Source: an uncultured Clostridia bacterium
GTDB taxonomy: Bacteria; Bacillota; Clostridia; Christensenellales; Aristaeellaceae
Length of the DNA: 50,195 nucleotides
Assembly: GCA_946408995.1 (NCBI GenBank)
Contig: CAMJUL010000022.1
Span: 1 to 50,195, forward strand
Direction: 5' to 3'
The notes under the pieces: model-generated
Database searches by the model: none
What the model saw: only the letters and a program-made list of their open reading frames with translations
Told to the model about the DNA's origin: nothing
Program-made: the position numbers and the translations under genes
In this document: piece by piece, positions 30,899 to 39,327 of the stretch
How positions within the stretch are numbered: the stretch's first letter is position 1
How the letters are laid out: each line of letters starts with the position of its first letter

Positions 30899-30924
30899 CC
30901 CGGAAGGAGCTGCCTTGAGCGAAT

Positions 30925-31695
30925 ATGGAAATGAAGATCGAAGGGATCCGCGTATTCTATGACCAAAGAGGGGATTCGGGCAACCGAATTGCGGTTCTGC
31001 ACGGATGGGGATGCAGCGGAAGCTATTTTTTCAAAATCGCGGACGAAATGAAAGACCATTCCTTTCTGATCCCGGATCTCCCGGGGCACGGACGGACGCA
31101 AAGCCCTCAGGAACCATGGGGCGTGGAGGAATACGCGGCGTGTGTATACACGTTGCTGAAGGAAAAGGATTTTCTGCCCTGCGGGATCATGGCCCATTCC
31201 TTCGGAGGAAGGATCGCCCTTCTCCTGGCCCAGCAGCATCCGGAGGACTTTCCCCGCCTGCTGCTGACCGGCTGTGCCGGCATCAGGCCGGAGAAGACCC
31301 CGGAGCAGAAGAAGCGGGAGGCGGAATACCGCAAGGAAAAAGAACGCCTTGAGCGCATCGGAAAGCTTCCCTTTTTGAGGCAATACAGCCGCACGATGCT
31401 GGAAGACCTCCGGCAGCGCTATGGCTCGGCGGACTACCGGGCCCTTTCGCCGCTGATGAGACAGACCTTCTCCAAAATAGTGGAGAGGGACCTGCGTCCG
31501 GTCCTGCCGCAGATCCAGGCGTCGTCTCTTTTGATTTGGGGGGAGAAGGATACGGAGACCCCGCTTTGGATGGGTAAAATCATGGAAAAGGAAATCCCGG
31601 ATGCCGGCCTGGTGGTCTTTGAAAACGATGACCATTTCGCGTATTTGCATCAGTGGAAGCGTTTTTCCGTGATCGCGGATCAGTTTTTCCGTTAA
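30925..31695 (+). CDS. Alpha/beta hydrolase
   Basis: A 256-residue alpha/beta hydrolase. The oxyanion motif HGWG begins at residue 26, the nucleophile elbow AHSFGG places Ser92 at its centre, the acid is probably the Asp of WGEKDTETP and the base the His of DDHFAYL. The lid region at about 120-165 is highly charged. No signal peptide, so cytosolic. Substrate unknown. SD AAGGAG is 15 bases upstream of the ATG, longer than ideal. Confidence 0.85.
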   Translation: MEMKIEGIRVFYDQRGDSGNRIAVLHGWGCSGSYFFKIADEMKDHSFLIPDLPGHGRTQSPQEPWGVEEYAACVYTLLKEKDFLPCGIMAHSFGGRIALLLAQQHPEDFPRLLLTGCAGIRPEKTPEQKKREAEYRKEKERLERIGKLPFLRQYSRTMLEDLRQRYGSADYRALSPLMRQTFSKIVERDLRPVLPQIQASSLLIWGEKDTETPLWMGKIMEKEIPDAGLVVFENDDHFAYLHQWKRFSVIADQFFR

Positions 31696-31754
31696 CGGCC
31701 GGCAGGGGTTCTCGCCGGCAGGACGACTCTCGAGGATCATGGGGGTAAACCGAT

Positions 31755-33383
31755 TTGTCTGCTTCGTTTGATCGATTCAGCTACTTGTTGCCGTGCCTTG
31801 CCGCCTTTGGCGGTCTGGCATTGTTTGCCAAAGGCATTATCCATTATTTTCAGCTTGAAAGCTACCAGTTTTACGGCTACTTCAAAACCCTTCGCAGACA
31901 ATACAGAAAGATATGGGATCCTTTGATCCTGTATGCCGTATTCTGCGCCGTTCTGCTGTGGCTTTGTCGGATCCTTCCCGGCACGCCTTGGCTGGCGGTT
32001 CCCTTCCGTTTGGCCGCGGGGGCTGCCATGCTTTATGCCGCTGCAAAGCTTGGCAGGTATGCCCGGGCATTGCATGGTCCTCAGAAAAAGAAACTTGTTT
32101 TGACGGCCAGGGTCAAAAGGCTGTGCTTTTTTTACGGGGTCTTGCTGGTGCTGACGGCGCTGCTTTCCCGGACGTGGGCCTTCTCAATTTCTCCCTGGCT
32201 GGGATTCCTCCCTCCTCTGACGCTGCTTCTTTTGTCGCCGGGGATCCTGGCCCTTGCGGCGCTCGTGGCTCTGCCCGTGGAAAAGGGAATCAACGCGCTT
32301 TATGTCAGGGACGCCAAAAGACGCCTGGACGCAAATCCGGATCTGATCCGCATCGGCATTACCGGGAGCTATGGAAAAACCTCGGTGAAATTCATCCTGG
32401 AGACGCTTTTGTCGGAAAAGTACAGGGTCCTTGCGACGCCCGGAAGCTTTAATACCCCCATGGGCCTGACGAGGATCATCCGGGAACGGCTGGAACCTTC
32501 CCACCGGGTCTTTATCGGTGAAATGGGGGCCCGTCATACGGGGGACATCCGGGAACTGTGCCATCTGGTGCGGCCTGAGATCGGCATTCTGACCTCCGTG
32601 GGGCCGCAGCATCTGGATACGTTCAAGAACCTTGAAAACATCAAAAACACAAAATATGACCTGATCCGTGCCCTTCCAAAGAACGGATACGCGGTGTTCG
32701 CGGACGATGGAGGGATTGTCTCCGGCCTGTATGAAAAAACTCTGCTTCCCAAGGCGCTCGTAGGGAAAAAAGGGGACGCGCTATGGGCGGATGAAGTGCG
32801 CCTGTCTTCCCGGGGAAGCGAGTTTGATCTTCACGCGGGGGACAGGGTCATCCATTGCGAAACCCGTCTTCTGGGGAAATACAACATCACCAACATTCTC
32901 CTTGCCGCGGCCTGCGCACTTCATCTTGGCCTGAGTGATGAAGAACTGGCAAGAGGGATCTCCAGGCTGAAACCCGTTGAGCACCGTCTGTGTCTGATGG
33001 ACAAAGGCGACGGCATTACGGTGATCGACGACGCCTTCAACGCGAATCCCTCCGGAAGCGCGGCTGCCATGGAGACCCTGGCCGCTTTTCCGGGAAGGCA
33101 TATCGTGGTGACGCCGGGCATGGTGGAACTGGGTGCGGATGAGGACCGCTTCAATTATGAGTTCGGTCTGAACATGGCAAAATGTGCCGACCTTGTTTAT
33201 CTGGTAGGACGAAAGCATACGGAGCCCATCGCGCGGGGGCTTGAGGAAGGCGGCTTGAAGACGGAACAGATCCGGGTGGTGGAAAGCCTTGCGGAGGCCA
33301 ATGGGGCCCTGCAGTCGGAAATGCGGCCCGGAGATGTCATCCTGTACGAAAACGATCTGCCGGATCACTACAATGAAGGCTGA
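31755..33383 (+). CDS. Membrane-anchored Mur ligase, MurF-like
   Basis: The 542-residue product starts at a TTG 9 bases after GGGGG; no ATG is available before residue 92. Residues 9-175 hold about five hydrophobic segments. The Mur ligase part follows: ATP-binding GITGSYGKTS at 201-210, the strand with GEMGARHTGDI, TSVGPQHLDTF, a lysine-containing ENIKNTKYDL, KYNITNILLAAA and VIDDAFNANPSGS, which is a MurF hallmark. The usual MurF N-terminal UDP-substrate domain is missing and the membrane block takes its place. The gene lies directly before ddl, so the job is probably adding D-Ala-D-Ala to a wall precursor, perhaps at the membrane. Confidence 0.8.
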   Translation: MSASFDRFSYLLPCLAAFGGLALFAKGIIHYFQLESYQFYGYFKTLRRQYRKIWDPLILYAVFCAVLLWLCRILPGTPWLAVPFRLAAGAAMLYAAAKLGRYARALHGPQKKKLVLTARVKRLCFFYGVLLVLTALLSRTWAFSISPWLGFLPPLTLLLLSPGILALAALVALPVEKGINALYVRDAKRRLDANPDLIRIGITGSYGKTSVKFILETLLSEKYRVLATPGSFNTPMGLTRIIRERLEPSHRVFIGEMGARHTGDIRELCHLVRPEIGILTSVGPQHLDTFKNLENIKNTKYDLIRALPKNGYAVFADDGGIVSGLYEKTLLPKALVGKKGDALWADEVRLSSRGSEFDLHAGDRVIHCETRLLGKYNITNILLAAACALHLGLSDEELARGISRLKPVEHRLCLMDKGDGITVIDDAFNANPSGSAAAMETLAAFPGRHIVVTPGMVELGADEDRFNYEFGLNMAKCADLVYLVGRKHTEPIARGLEEGGLKTEQIRVVESLAEANGALQSEMRPGDVILYENDLPDHYNEG

Positions 33384-33394
33384 GGAGTCAGAAC

Positions 33395-34609
33395 ATGGGC
33401 AAACTGAGGTTGGCTGTCCTTTATGGAAGCCGTTCCTGTGAGCACGAGGTATCGATCATCAGCGCGGTGCAGCTGATGCAGAACGTCGATCGGGAGAAGT
33501 ACGATCTGATCCCTCTGTATATCAGCCAGGATGGCGTTTGGTATACCGGGGAGGCGCTTTTGAAAATGCAGACCTATGCGCCTTTCAGGCCATTTGGAGC
33601 CGGGATCAAACGGGTCACGCTGGATCTGACGGCAGGTTCCGGGGCATTGCTGCATTATCAGCGCTCCAACGGAATCCTGGGCGGGATCAGCGAGGAGTTC
33701 GTGACCCGCATTGACTGTGTCATTCCCGTTTTTCACGGACTGCATGGGGAGGATGGGTCTGTTCAGGGCATCCTTGAGATCGCGGATCTTCCTTATACCA
33801 GCACGGGGATCTGCGGCAGCGCCATCGGGATGGACAAGATCGCCATGAAAGCCTTTTTTCTGGGCTGCGGTTTTCCGGTCCTGCCGGGATTTGGCGTGAC
33901 CCGTTCCGAATGGGAGGATGCCCGGGAGGACTGCCTTCGGCGCATCGAGGAAAGCCTTGGGTGGCCGGTGTTTGTCAAGCCGGCCTGTCTTGGGTCTTCC
34001 ATCGGCGTCAGCCGTGCGGATAATCCGGAGGAACTGATCGCCGCGATGGATTTGGCGGTGTCCTATGATCGGCGCGTTCTGATCGAAAAAGGGCTCGACA
34101 GACCCGCGGAGGTCAATTGCTCGGTGCTGGGATACGACCGGAAAGCGCTTCCCAGCGTGCTGGAAATGCCAAACGCCGGTGGAGAAGCCTTCCTTGGCTT
34201 TAAGGAAAAATACCTGTCGCAGGGGGCCTCCAAGGGCATGGCGAGCCTGAAACGCATCATTCCGGCCCCGGTCAGCGAGGAACTGAAAAAAAAGATCCAG
34301 GATCTGTCGGTCCGGATCTTTCGTGCAATGGACTGCAAAGGAGTCGTCCGCATAGACTATATGCTGGATCGCTTCAGCGACCGTTTTTACATTACGGAAA
34401 TCAACACCATTCCCGGATCCCTTTCTTTTTACCTGTGGAAGGAGACCGGCATGGCCTACAGCGAACTGATCGACCACATGGTGGAGGCGGCACTGGAGGC
34501 GCACAGAGACAAGCACCGTTCCAATTACGCGTATACATCGGACATCCTGAAGGGCATTACCCTGGGTGGGAAAACCGGGGTCAAGAACAGCGGGAAAAAC
34601 GGCTTATAA
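33395..34609 (+). CDS. ddl: D-alanine--D-alanine ligase
   Basis: Ddl makes the D-Ala-D-Ala dipeptide of peptidoglycan. The 404-residue ATP-grasp enzyme has SCEHEVS near residue 15, FHGLHGEDGSVQG, TGICGSAIGMDKIAMK, PVFVKPACLGSSIGVS, CSVLGY and the metal segment ITEINTIPGS. The omega-loop residue pair KY (Lys272, Tyr273) is kept; Phe at the Tyr position is typical of D-Ala-D-Lac ligases, so this should be an ordinary D-Ala-D-Ala enzyme. It is longer than most relatives, partly from a C-terminal tail of about 30 residues. Its stop lies next to, and in opposite orientation to, that of the recombinase. Confidence 0.95.
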   Translation: MGKLRLAVLYGSRSCEHEVSIISAVQLMQNVDREKYDLIPLYISQDGVWYTGEALLKMQTYAPFRPFGAGIKRVTLDLTAGSGALLHYQRSNGILGGISEEFVTRIDCVIPVFHGLHGEDGSVQGILEIADLPYTSTGICGSAIGMDKIAMKAFFLGCGFPVLPGFGVTRSEWEDAREDCLRRIEESLGWPVFVKPACLGSSIGVSRADNPEELIAAMDLAVSYDRRVLIEKGLDRPAEVNCSVLGYDRKALPSVLEMPNAGGEAFLGFKEKYLSQGASKGMASLKRIIPAPVSEELKKKIQDLSVRIFRAMDCKGVVRIDYMLDRFSDRFYITEINTIPGSLSFYLWKETGMAYSELIDHMVEAALEAHRDKHRSNYAYTSDILKGITLGGKTGVKNSGKNGL

Positions 34610-35680
34610 GGTTTCTTTGTCCGGAAGGCGGACGTGTGCCGCTGCTTCCCGTCTGCGGACATCCGTCATGTCCGCGTAATGCTTTCGGGTGGTATTGACG
34701 TCGGAATGGCCCAGCACATCCGCGACCAGGTAGATGTCGCCGGTTTCCATGTACAGATTGGTGCCATAGGTGGAGCGAAGCTTGTGAGGACTCAAACGGT
34801 CTTTCAGGGGAGATGCGATCCGGGCGTACTTTTTGACCATGTTCTGCACGGCGCGCTGGGTGATCCTTTTGCGCTGAAGGGACAAAAAAAGCGCGTTTTC
34901 ATGCCCGGGAAGCGGTTCGATCCGGGTCCGTTCCGCCAAATAGGCCTTCAGGGCCTCCGCGACCTCGTCCGGAAAATAAAGGATCACCCTGTTTCCGCCT
35001 TTGCGTGTCACCGCAAAGGCGTTTTCCTTAAAGTCAAGATCCGCCAGGTCTATCCCGACGCATTCACTGACGCGGATGCCGGTGCCAAGGAAGAGCATCA
35101 GCATCGCATAATCCCTGGAACCTGTAAATTTCATGTACTTTTGCTGCCGTTCGGTCAATCCTTCGCCGGAATAAGCAGCATTGAGCAGCTTTTTCATCTC
35201 ATCCTGGGTCAGGCGAAGGATGGGTTTGTCATGGAGTTTGGGAAGCGGGACCAGGGTGGTTACATTGGAAGGGACAAAGCCGTTTCTGTACAGATAATCA
35301 AACAGAGAACGGATGGAGGCCATTTTCCGCATGATGCCTTGCTCGTGGTTCTGCATCAGCACCTGTCCGTTCTGGGTGTTTTTGATGTACTGCATCAGAT
35401 AATCCTGGAATTCCTCGATGTCATGTCCAGTGATTTTCAAAAGATCCTCGCCGGAGATGGTAGAGGGGGTCCGGGACGCAAACGCGGGAGATTCGTCGCA
35501 AAGATAGGTAAAGAAAAGTTTGAAATCATAAGCGTAAGCCAGACGCGTCAAAGGACTTGTGGTCTGGGCAACAGAATGAAAGAATCCACTGCAGACCGTC
35601 GGGATTTCTTTCTGAAGTTTGCGAAGACGATCCATATTCTGGACATCCCGCTGATCCTGATAACGGATGACAGAAGGAAT
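34604..35680 (-). CDS. Tyrosine recombinase, XerC/XerD-like
   Basis: A tyrosine recombinase of about 355 residues with an N-terminal SAM-like DNA-binding domain and a catalytic domain with all key residues: the Arg of LGTGIRVSECVG, the Lys of TRKGGNR, HKLR, the His of LGHSDV and the Tyr of RKHYADM. It resembles chromosomal Xer-type enzymes and is not flanked by phage genes. The start is unclear: a near-perfect SD (GGAGGTGAT, 35693-35685) points to an ATT codon at 35680; a TTG at 35695 overlaps that SD, and the first ATG is at 35635 with a weak site. A long hairpin lies just upstream. Confidence 0.85.
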   Translation of the reverse strand: MPSVIRYQDQRDVQNMDRLRKLQKEIPTVCSGFFHSVAQTTSPLTRLAYAYDFKLFFTYLCDESPAFASRTPSTISGEDLLKITGHDIEEFQDYLMQYIKNTQNGQVLMQNHEQGIMRKMASIRSLFDYLYRNGFVPSNVTTLVPLPKLHDKPILRLTQDEMKKLLNAAYSGEGLTERQQKYMKFTGSRDYAMLMLFLGTGIRVSECVGIDLADLDFKENAFAVTRKGGNRVILYFPDEVAEALKAYLAERTRIEPLPGHENALFLSLQRKRITQRAVQNMVKKYARIASPLKDRLSPHKLRSTYGTNLYMETGDIYLVADVLGHSDVNTTRKHYADMTDVRRREAAAHVRLPDKETL

Positions 35681-35721
35681 AAAAATCACCTCCAAGCAGG
35701 CCCATCGGCCCGAAAAGAGCC

Positions 35722-35759
35722 ATAACTATTCGTAAAAGTTTTCTTTTGCGAATAGTTAT
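35722..35759. repeat. Long inverted repeat upstream of the recombinase gene
   Basis: The outer arms ATAACTATTCG (35722-35732) and CGAATAGTTAT (35749-35759) are perfect; the pairing continues inward through one G-T pair and AAAAG/CTTTT, making a 17-base stem and a TTTT loop. It lies about 30 bases before the recombinase SD. It may be a recombinase site, an operator or a terminator-like element. Confidence 0.75.
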
Positions 35760-35808
35760 CCTTTCCTGCCCCACGCCTCTTCTCACGTTCAGGGGCTTTT
35801 GTGATTTC

Positions 35809-35840
35809 AGGCCCGTCTCCCTTTTTGGGAAAACGGGCCT
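35809..35840 (-). terminator. Hairpin at the end of the RNase H-like gene
   Basis: AGGCCCGT (35809-35816) pairs with ACGGGCCT (35833-35840), and TCCC/GGGA inside extend it around a T5 loop. One arm includes the first bases of the stop codon. It is strong but lacks a T-run on the minus strand, so termination is only probable. Confidence 0.45.
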
Positions 35841-36354
35841 AAAAAGCGTGGCACAGGGAAATCGTTTCTGCGTCTCCAAGATCCGGATTGATGGACAGGA
35901 ATTTCCGGATCTCCTCAAGCCCCAATTCTTCACACAGCTTGACGTCCGGGTTTTCGCCCTCTGCGGGGACCGGATAAGGAAAGGCCCGCAGCCGGTGGCT
36001 CTTTTTCCGGATAACCAGGGACAGCAGCCGCCAATAGTCCTGGTCTTCAATTGCCATACCGTTTTCTTTCCAGGCGGAAGCCTCCCACTTTTGAAGGGCA
36101 TGTGCTCTGAAGATTTGAACCAGTTTTTCAGAAGCGCTGTAGACGTTGCAATTGCAGGGCGTTTTCAATTGCCCCAGCGCGCTGATCAGCGCGAAGATCT
36201 CCATACGCAGCGGCGTTGTTCCGGGCATACTTCCGGAAAGCGTTTTCTGATGCTGCCCGTACCGCAAAACGGCTGCCCATCCCCCTGGCCCCGATTTGGC
36301 GATGCACATCCCGGAAATGCAGATGTTGACTACTTTTCTTTCAGCGTCCTCCAT
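35839..36354 (-). CDS. RNase H-like protein lacking catalytic aspartates
   Basis: The 171-residue protein aligns along the bacterial RNase HI fold: GPGGWAAVLRYG near 22-33, TTPLRMEIFALISAL near 46-60 and NVYSASEKLV near 70-79, then WKENG and DYWRLL. The first catalytic Asp (in TDGS) is Ser14, the third (in STDSQ) is Ser75 and the last (in CDEL) is Glu; only the second, Glu52, is kept. It therefore probably does not cleave RNA and may only bind RNA-DNA hybrids. The start at 36354 follows GGAG; an ATG at 36366 is an alternative. The start lies inside the end of the ComEA-like gene. Confidence 0.75.
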   Translation of the reverse strand: MEDAERKVVNICISGMCIAKSGPGGWAAVLRYGQHQKTLSGSMPGTTPLRMEIFALISALGQLKTPCNCNVYSASEKLVQIFRAHALQKWEASAWKENGMAIEDQDYWRLLSLVIRKKSHRLRAFPYPVPAEGENPDVKLCEELGLEEIRKFLSINPDLGDAETISLCHAF

Positions 36355-36742
36355 GGTATACTCCATTCAGAGATGGGAAACAAAGATAAGGGCGAACAGA
36401 CTCCAGTTTCTTTTTGCCGATCCCCTTGACCGCAAGCAGATCCTCCGGGAAATAGAAAGGCCCGTTCAGCTCCCTTTCCGCAAGGATTGCCGCGGCGGTT
36501 TTTTCTCCGATCCCTGGAATGACCCAAAATGCCTCGGCACTGGCCGTGTTAGGATCAATGGACCCGTTCGGAAACAAAAGCCTCATGTCAACAGCCTGGG
36601 ATCCTGTTTTGTCTTGAGGGATCTGAAAGACCTCGATCTGTTCCTTGGGACAATAGGTTGTCAAAAGAAACAGCGCGATTAAAAAAGAAAGGGAAACCCA
36701 TGCAACAACCATCCATTGATTCAGGGAAAGCTTTTTGCGCAT
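36341..36742 (-). CDS. ComEA-like helix-hairpin-helix membrane protein
   Basis: From the ATG at 36742 (SD AAGGAAGG) the product has 133 residues: a short basic N-terminus, one membrane helix at about 12-29, a linker, and a C-terminal pair of helix-hairpin-helix motifs, DPNTASAEAFWVIPGIGEKTAAAIL and the repeat LLAVKGIGKKKLE. This is the arrangement of ComEA, the DNA receptor of the competence pseudopilus. It is shorter than ComEA of Bacillus (about 205). No other competence gene is near, so DNA uptake is only a possibility. Confidence 0.75.
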   Translation of the reverse strand: MRKKLSLNQWMVVAWVSLSFLIALFLLTTYCPKEQIEVFQIPQDKTGSQAVDMRLLFPNGSIDPNTASAEAFWVIPGIGEKTAAAILAERELNGPFYFPEDLLAVKGIGKKKLESVRPYLCFPSLNGVYHGGR

Positions 36743-36770
36743 TGGGTTTCCTTCCTTTTGATGCAGCTGC

Positions 36771-37478
36771 TCAGGGGTTTCCGGGCAGCAGAAGCCTGCC
36801 GCAGGTCTCACATTCGATCAGTTCACCGGCTTTGATGCTTCGGGTGACCGCGCTGGGCAGGGACATGTTGCAGCCTCCGCATTGGGACCCGTTGAGGCGG
36901 GCCAGCGGCGGCACGGAATGAAGCTTAATGTTCTGATAGCGGTCGAGCATTTCCTTGGTGATGCCGGCGGTTTTGGCCCGGGCGGCTTTTTTCAGTTCTT
37001 CCAGCTGGCCGTTCTTTTCGTTGTATTCGACTTCATAGGCCGCTTTTAGTTTTTCAAACTCCGCTTTGTATTTGGCATAACGGACCTTGATGTCATGCTG
37101 AAGGCGTTCCCGGTCGGTATTGTCCTTGCGGATGCGCTTTGTTTCCTGGATATAGGCGTTCAGGTTCCCAAGGACCCGCTTTGCTTCGGCAAGATAGGCC
37201 TCTGCGTGTTCGTGGGAATCAACGCCGCTTTCCGCTTTGGCAACGAGGCTGTTGTACTGATCGCGGCTGAGGGCCACAGCGTCCTTCAGGGCGTCCAGCC
37301 TGTCTGCCATGACCGTGGTATCCCCCTCGATCCGTTTGAAGGCCGCTTGCTGCTCCAGCAGGTAATCCCTGCATTTTACCAGCTTTTGCCTTGTAGGAGA
37401 ACGCTTGATCTCATTTTCAAGACGATCCACCGCCATATCCGCCTGCTGATACTCCCAAAGCAATTCAAGCTGTTCCAT
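36771..37478 (-). CDS. Coiled-coil protein with C-terminal zinc ribbon
   Basis: A 235-residue protein. Residues 1-175 form a long, highly charged coiled coil, and the end holds a zinc ribbon with two CxxC pairs: CGGC near 203 and CETC near 225. This matches the C4-type zinc-ribbon family found beside trmK in many bacteria. The role is thought to be nucleic-acid related but is not established. A promoter at 37511-37539 and AGGAGG precede it. The comEA-like gene starts 28 bases downstream. Confidence 0.85.
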   Translation of the reverse strand: MEQLELLWEYQQADMAVDRLENEIKRSPTRQKLVKCRDYLLEQQAAFKRIEGDTTVMADRLDALKDAVALSRDQYNSLVAKAESGVDSHEHAEAYLAEAKRVLGNLNAYIQETKRIRKDNTDRERLQHDIKVRYAKYKAEFEKLKAAYEVEYNEKNGQLEELKKAARAKTAGITKEMLDRYQNIKLHSVPPLARLNGSQCGGCNMSLPSAVTRSIKAGELIECETCGRLLLPGNP

Positions 37479-37510
37479 GCTTTCCTCCTAAATCATAACA
37501 TAACAAATTG

Positions 37511-37539
37511 ATTTTATGCAATTCACCGGTTTTTGTAAA
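37511..37539 (-). promoter_or_regulatory. Promoter of the zinc-ribbon gene group
   Basis: TTTACA (37539-37534), 17 bases, TAAAAT (37516-37511) on the minus strand, just downstream of the trmK stop. Confidence 0.5.
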
Positions 37540-37542
37540 GCC

Positions 37543-38223
37543 CTATTTTGAATTATCGTTTTGCCCGGAAGGGATTTTCCCCAGCGCGTTGGCATACCAT
37601 TGTCTAGCCCGGAGCTTTGCGGGGCTTTGGCAGACGGAAAGGACCCGGATCCTCCAGGCATAATAGTCCAGCGTCTCCGGAGTGCGCTTCTTCATCAGGA
37701 CGGGTCCGAGCTCCGCTTCCATGGGGGTCAGGCTTCCCCTGCCGGGTTCCGCGCGCATCACCACATAATACCGTTTTCCGCAAAGGACGCATTTTTCCTC
37801 GGTGATGTGGTAATCCAATTCCCCGTAAAGGGTCTGACGCACCAGGGCAAGATCCGTCTGGGGTGCCAAAATCAGCGACGCGCCGGCCGCTTTTCCCATT
37901 AGGCCCCGCAGGATGCCATTCAGGGTCTTTCCGCCCATTCCGCAGATCGAAACGGCTTCAGGACGCCTGGAAAGAACGCTTAGTCCATCGCCCAGCAAAA
38001 AATCAGCCCTGGAATCCTGGCGGAAGCGCTCAAAAAGCCGTCTCGCCTTTTCAAGTGATCCAGGACTGATATCCGTAACGGCGACGCGCCTGCAGCGATC
38101 ACGCATTAAGAGGGCCAACGGAAGCTTTCCGTGATCCGAACCGATATCAGCCGCGTATTCACAGGCCGGGTACAGGTCAAAAACCGTTTGCAGCCGTGCG
38201 TCCAATGTCAATGCTTCTTCCAT
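37543..38223 (-). CDS. trmK: tRNA (adenine(22)-N1)-methyltransferase TrmK
   Basis: A 226-residue Rossmann methyltransferase of the TrmK family, which makes m1A22 in tRNA. SAM-binding motif I is in CEYAADIGSDHGKLPLAL near residue 22-38; VTDISPGSLEKA, LGDGLSVL and ICGMGGKTLNGIL are family marks. The ATG overlaps the rpoD stop (ATGA), the common arrangement of rpoD followed by trmK. The nif3-like gene that usually comes next is not present here. Confidence 0.9.
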   Translation of the reverse strand: MEEALTLDARLQTVFDLYPACEYAADIGSDHGKLPLALLMRDRCRRVAVTDISPGSLEKARRLFERFRQDSRADFLLGDGLSVLSRRPEAVSICGMGGKTLNGILRGLMGKAAGASLILAPQTDLALVRQTLYGELDYHITEEKCVLCGKRYYVVMRAEPGRGSLTPMEAELGPVLMKKRTPETLDYYAWRIRVLSVCQSPAKLRARQWYANALGKIPSGQNDNSK

Positions 38224-39308
38224 CAGTCCAGGTAATCCTTCAGCTTCTTGCTCCGACTGGGATGGCGGAGCTTCCGAAGGGCTTTTGCTTCGATCTGACG
38301 GATCCGCTCCCGGGTGACCTTGAATTCCTTGCCGACTTCTTCAAGGGTCCGCTGGTGTCCGTCATCCAACCCGAACCGCAGGCGAAGAACCTTTTCCTCT
38401 CGAGGGGTCAGGGTGTCCAGCACATCCCAGAGCTGTTCCTTCATCAGGGCATGGGAAGCCGCTTCGGCAGGGGCCGGCGCTGCTTCATCTTCGATGAAGT
38501 CCCCCAAATGGCTGTCTTCCTCTTCGCCGATGGGGGTTTCCAGGGACACGGGCTCCTGCGCGATCTTGATGATTTCCCTTACTTTCGCTTCGCTGATCCC
38601 CATGGCTTTCGCAATTTCCGCGGGGGTAGGCTCCCTTCCGTATTCCTGGAGCAGCTGCCTGGAAACACGGATCAGTTTGTTGATGGTTTCGACCATATGC
38701 ACCGGAATGCGGATGGTCCGGGCTTGATCCGCGATGGCGCGGGTAATGGCTTGCCGGATCCACCAGGTTGCGTAAGTGGAAAACTTATACCCCTTGCGGT
38801 AATCAAACTTGTCCACTGCCTTGATCAGGCCGAGATTGCCCTCCTGGATCAGGTCCAGGAAAAGCATTCCCCTGCCCACATACCGTTTGGCGATGGAAAC
38901 CACCAGGCGAAGATTGGCTTCGGCCAGTTGTTTTTTGGCTTCTTCGTCCCCCTGCTCCATCCGTTTGGCCAGCTCAATTTCTTCCTCGGCCGTAAGCAGG
39001 GGCACCCTTCCGATGTCCTTGAGGTACATGCGGACAGGATCGTCGATGCTGATCCCGTCCGTGGCTGAATAATCGTCTTCCGATTCCATTTCGATCGGGA
39101 GCTCCGGGGCAAGCGTCTCCGTTTCATTGTCCTTGATGATCGAGATGCCCATGCCTTCCAGCTTATCCAGCACGCTGTCAAATTGTTCCGGATCTATTTC
39201 GACAGACGAAAGTGTATTGATAATTTCATCATATGTCAGAGAGCCCTTGGATTTGCCAAGTTCAAACAGGGCATCGAGCTTTGAGGCCTGGCTGTTTTTT
39301 TGCTCCAT
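38223..39308 (-). CDS. rpoD: Principal sigma factor RpoD (sigma-A)
   Basis: The housekeeping sigma factor, 361 residues, the size of Gram-positive SigA. It has a short region 1.1 (about 10-60), region 1.2 from [11 protein letters not shown], region 2 with [37 protein letters not shown] split over regions 2.2-2.4, region 3 and region 4.2 ending [29 protein letters not shown] lies 12 bases before the ATG. It is the middle gene of dnaG-rpoD-trmK. Confidence 0.98.
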   Translation of the reverse strand: MEQKNSQASKLDALFELGKSKGSLTYDEIINTLSSVEIDPEQFDSVLDKLEGMGISIIKDNETETLAPELPIEMESEDDYSATDGISIDDPVRMYLKDIGRVPLLTAEEEIELAKRMEQGDEEAKKQLAEANLRLVVSIAKRYVGRGMLFLDLIQEGNLGLIKAVDKFDYRKGYKFSTYATWWIRQAITRAIADQARTIRIPVHMVETINKLIRVSRQLLQEYGREPTPAEIAKAMGISEAKVREIIKIAQEPVSLETPIGEEEDSHLGDFIEDEAAPAPAEAASHALMKEQLWDVLDTLTPREEKVLRLRFGLDDGHQRTLEEVGKEFKVTRERIRQIEAKALRKLRHPSRSKKLKDYLD

Positions 39309-39327
39309 GATTCAAAAGCACCTCCTG

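Noticed and set aside
33395-34609. Vancomycin-resistance type D-Ala-D-Lac ligase
   Set aside because: The omega-loop Lys-Tyr pair typical of D-Ala-D-Ala ligases is present (Tyr273), and no vanH or vanX homologue is beside it.
34604-36742. Integrated mobile element around the tyrosine recombinase
   Set aside because: No phage, plasmid or transfer genes, no tRNA and no flanking direct repeats are seen; the neighbours are chromosomal genes, so a Xer-type housekeeping enzyme is more likely.
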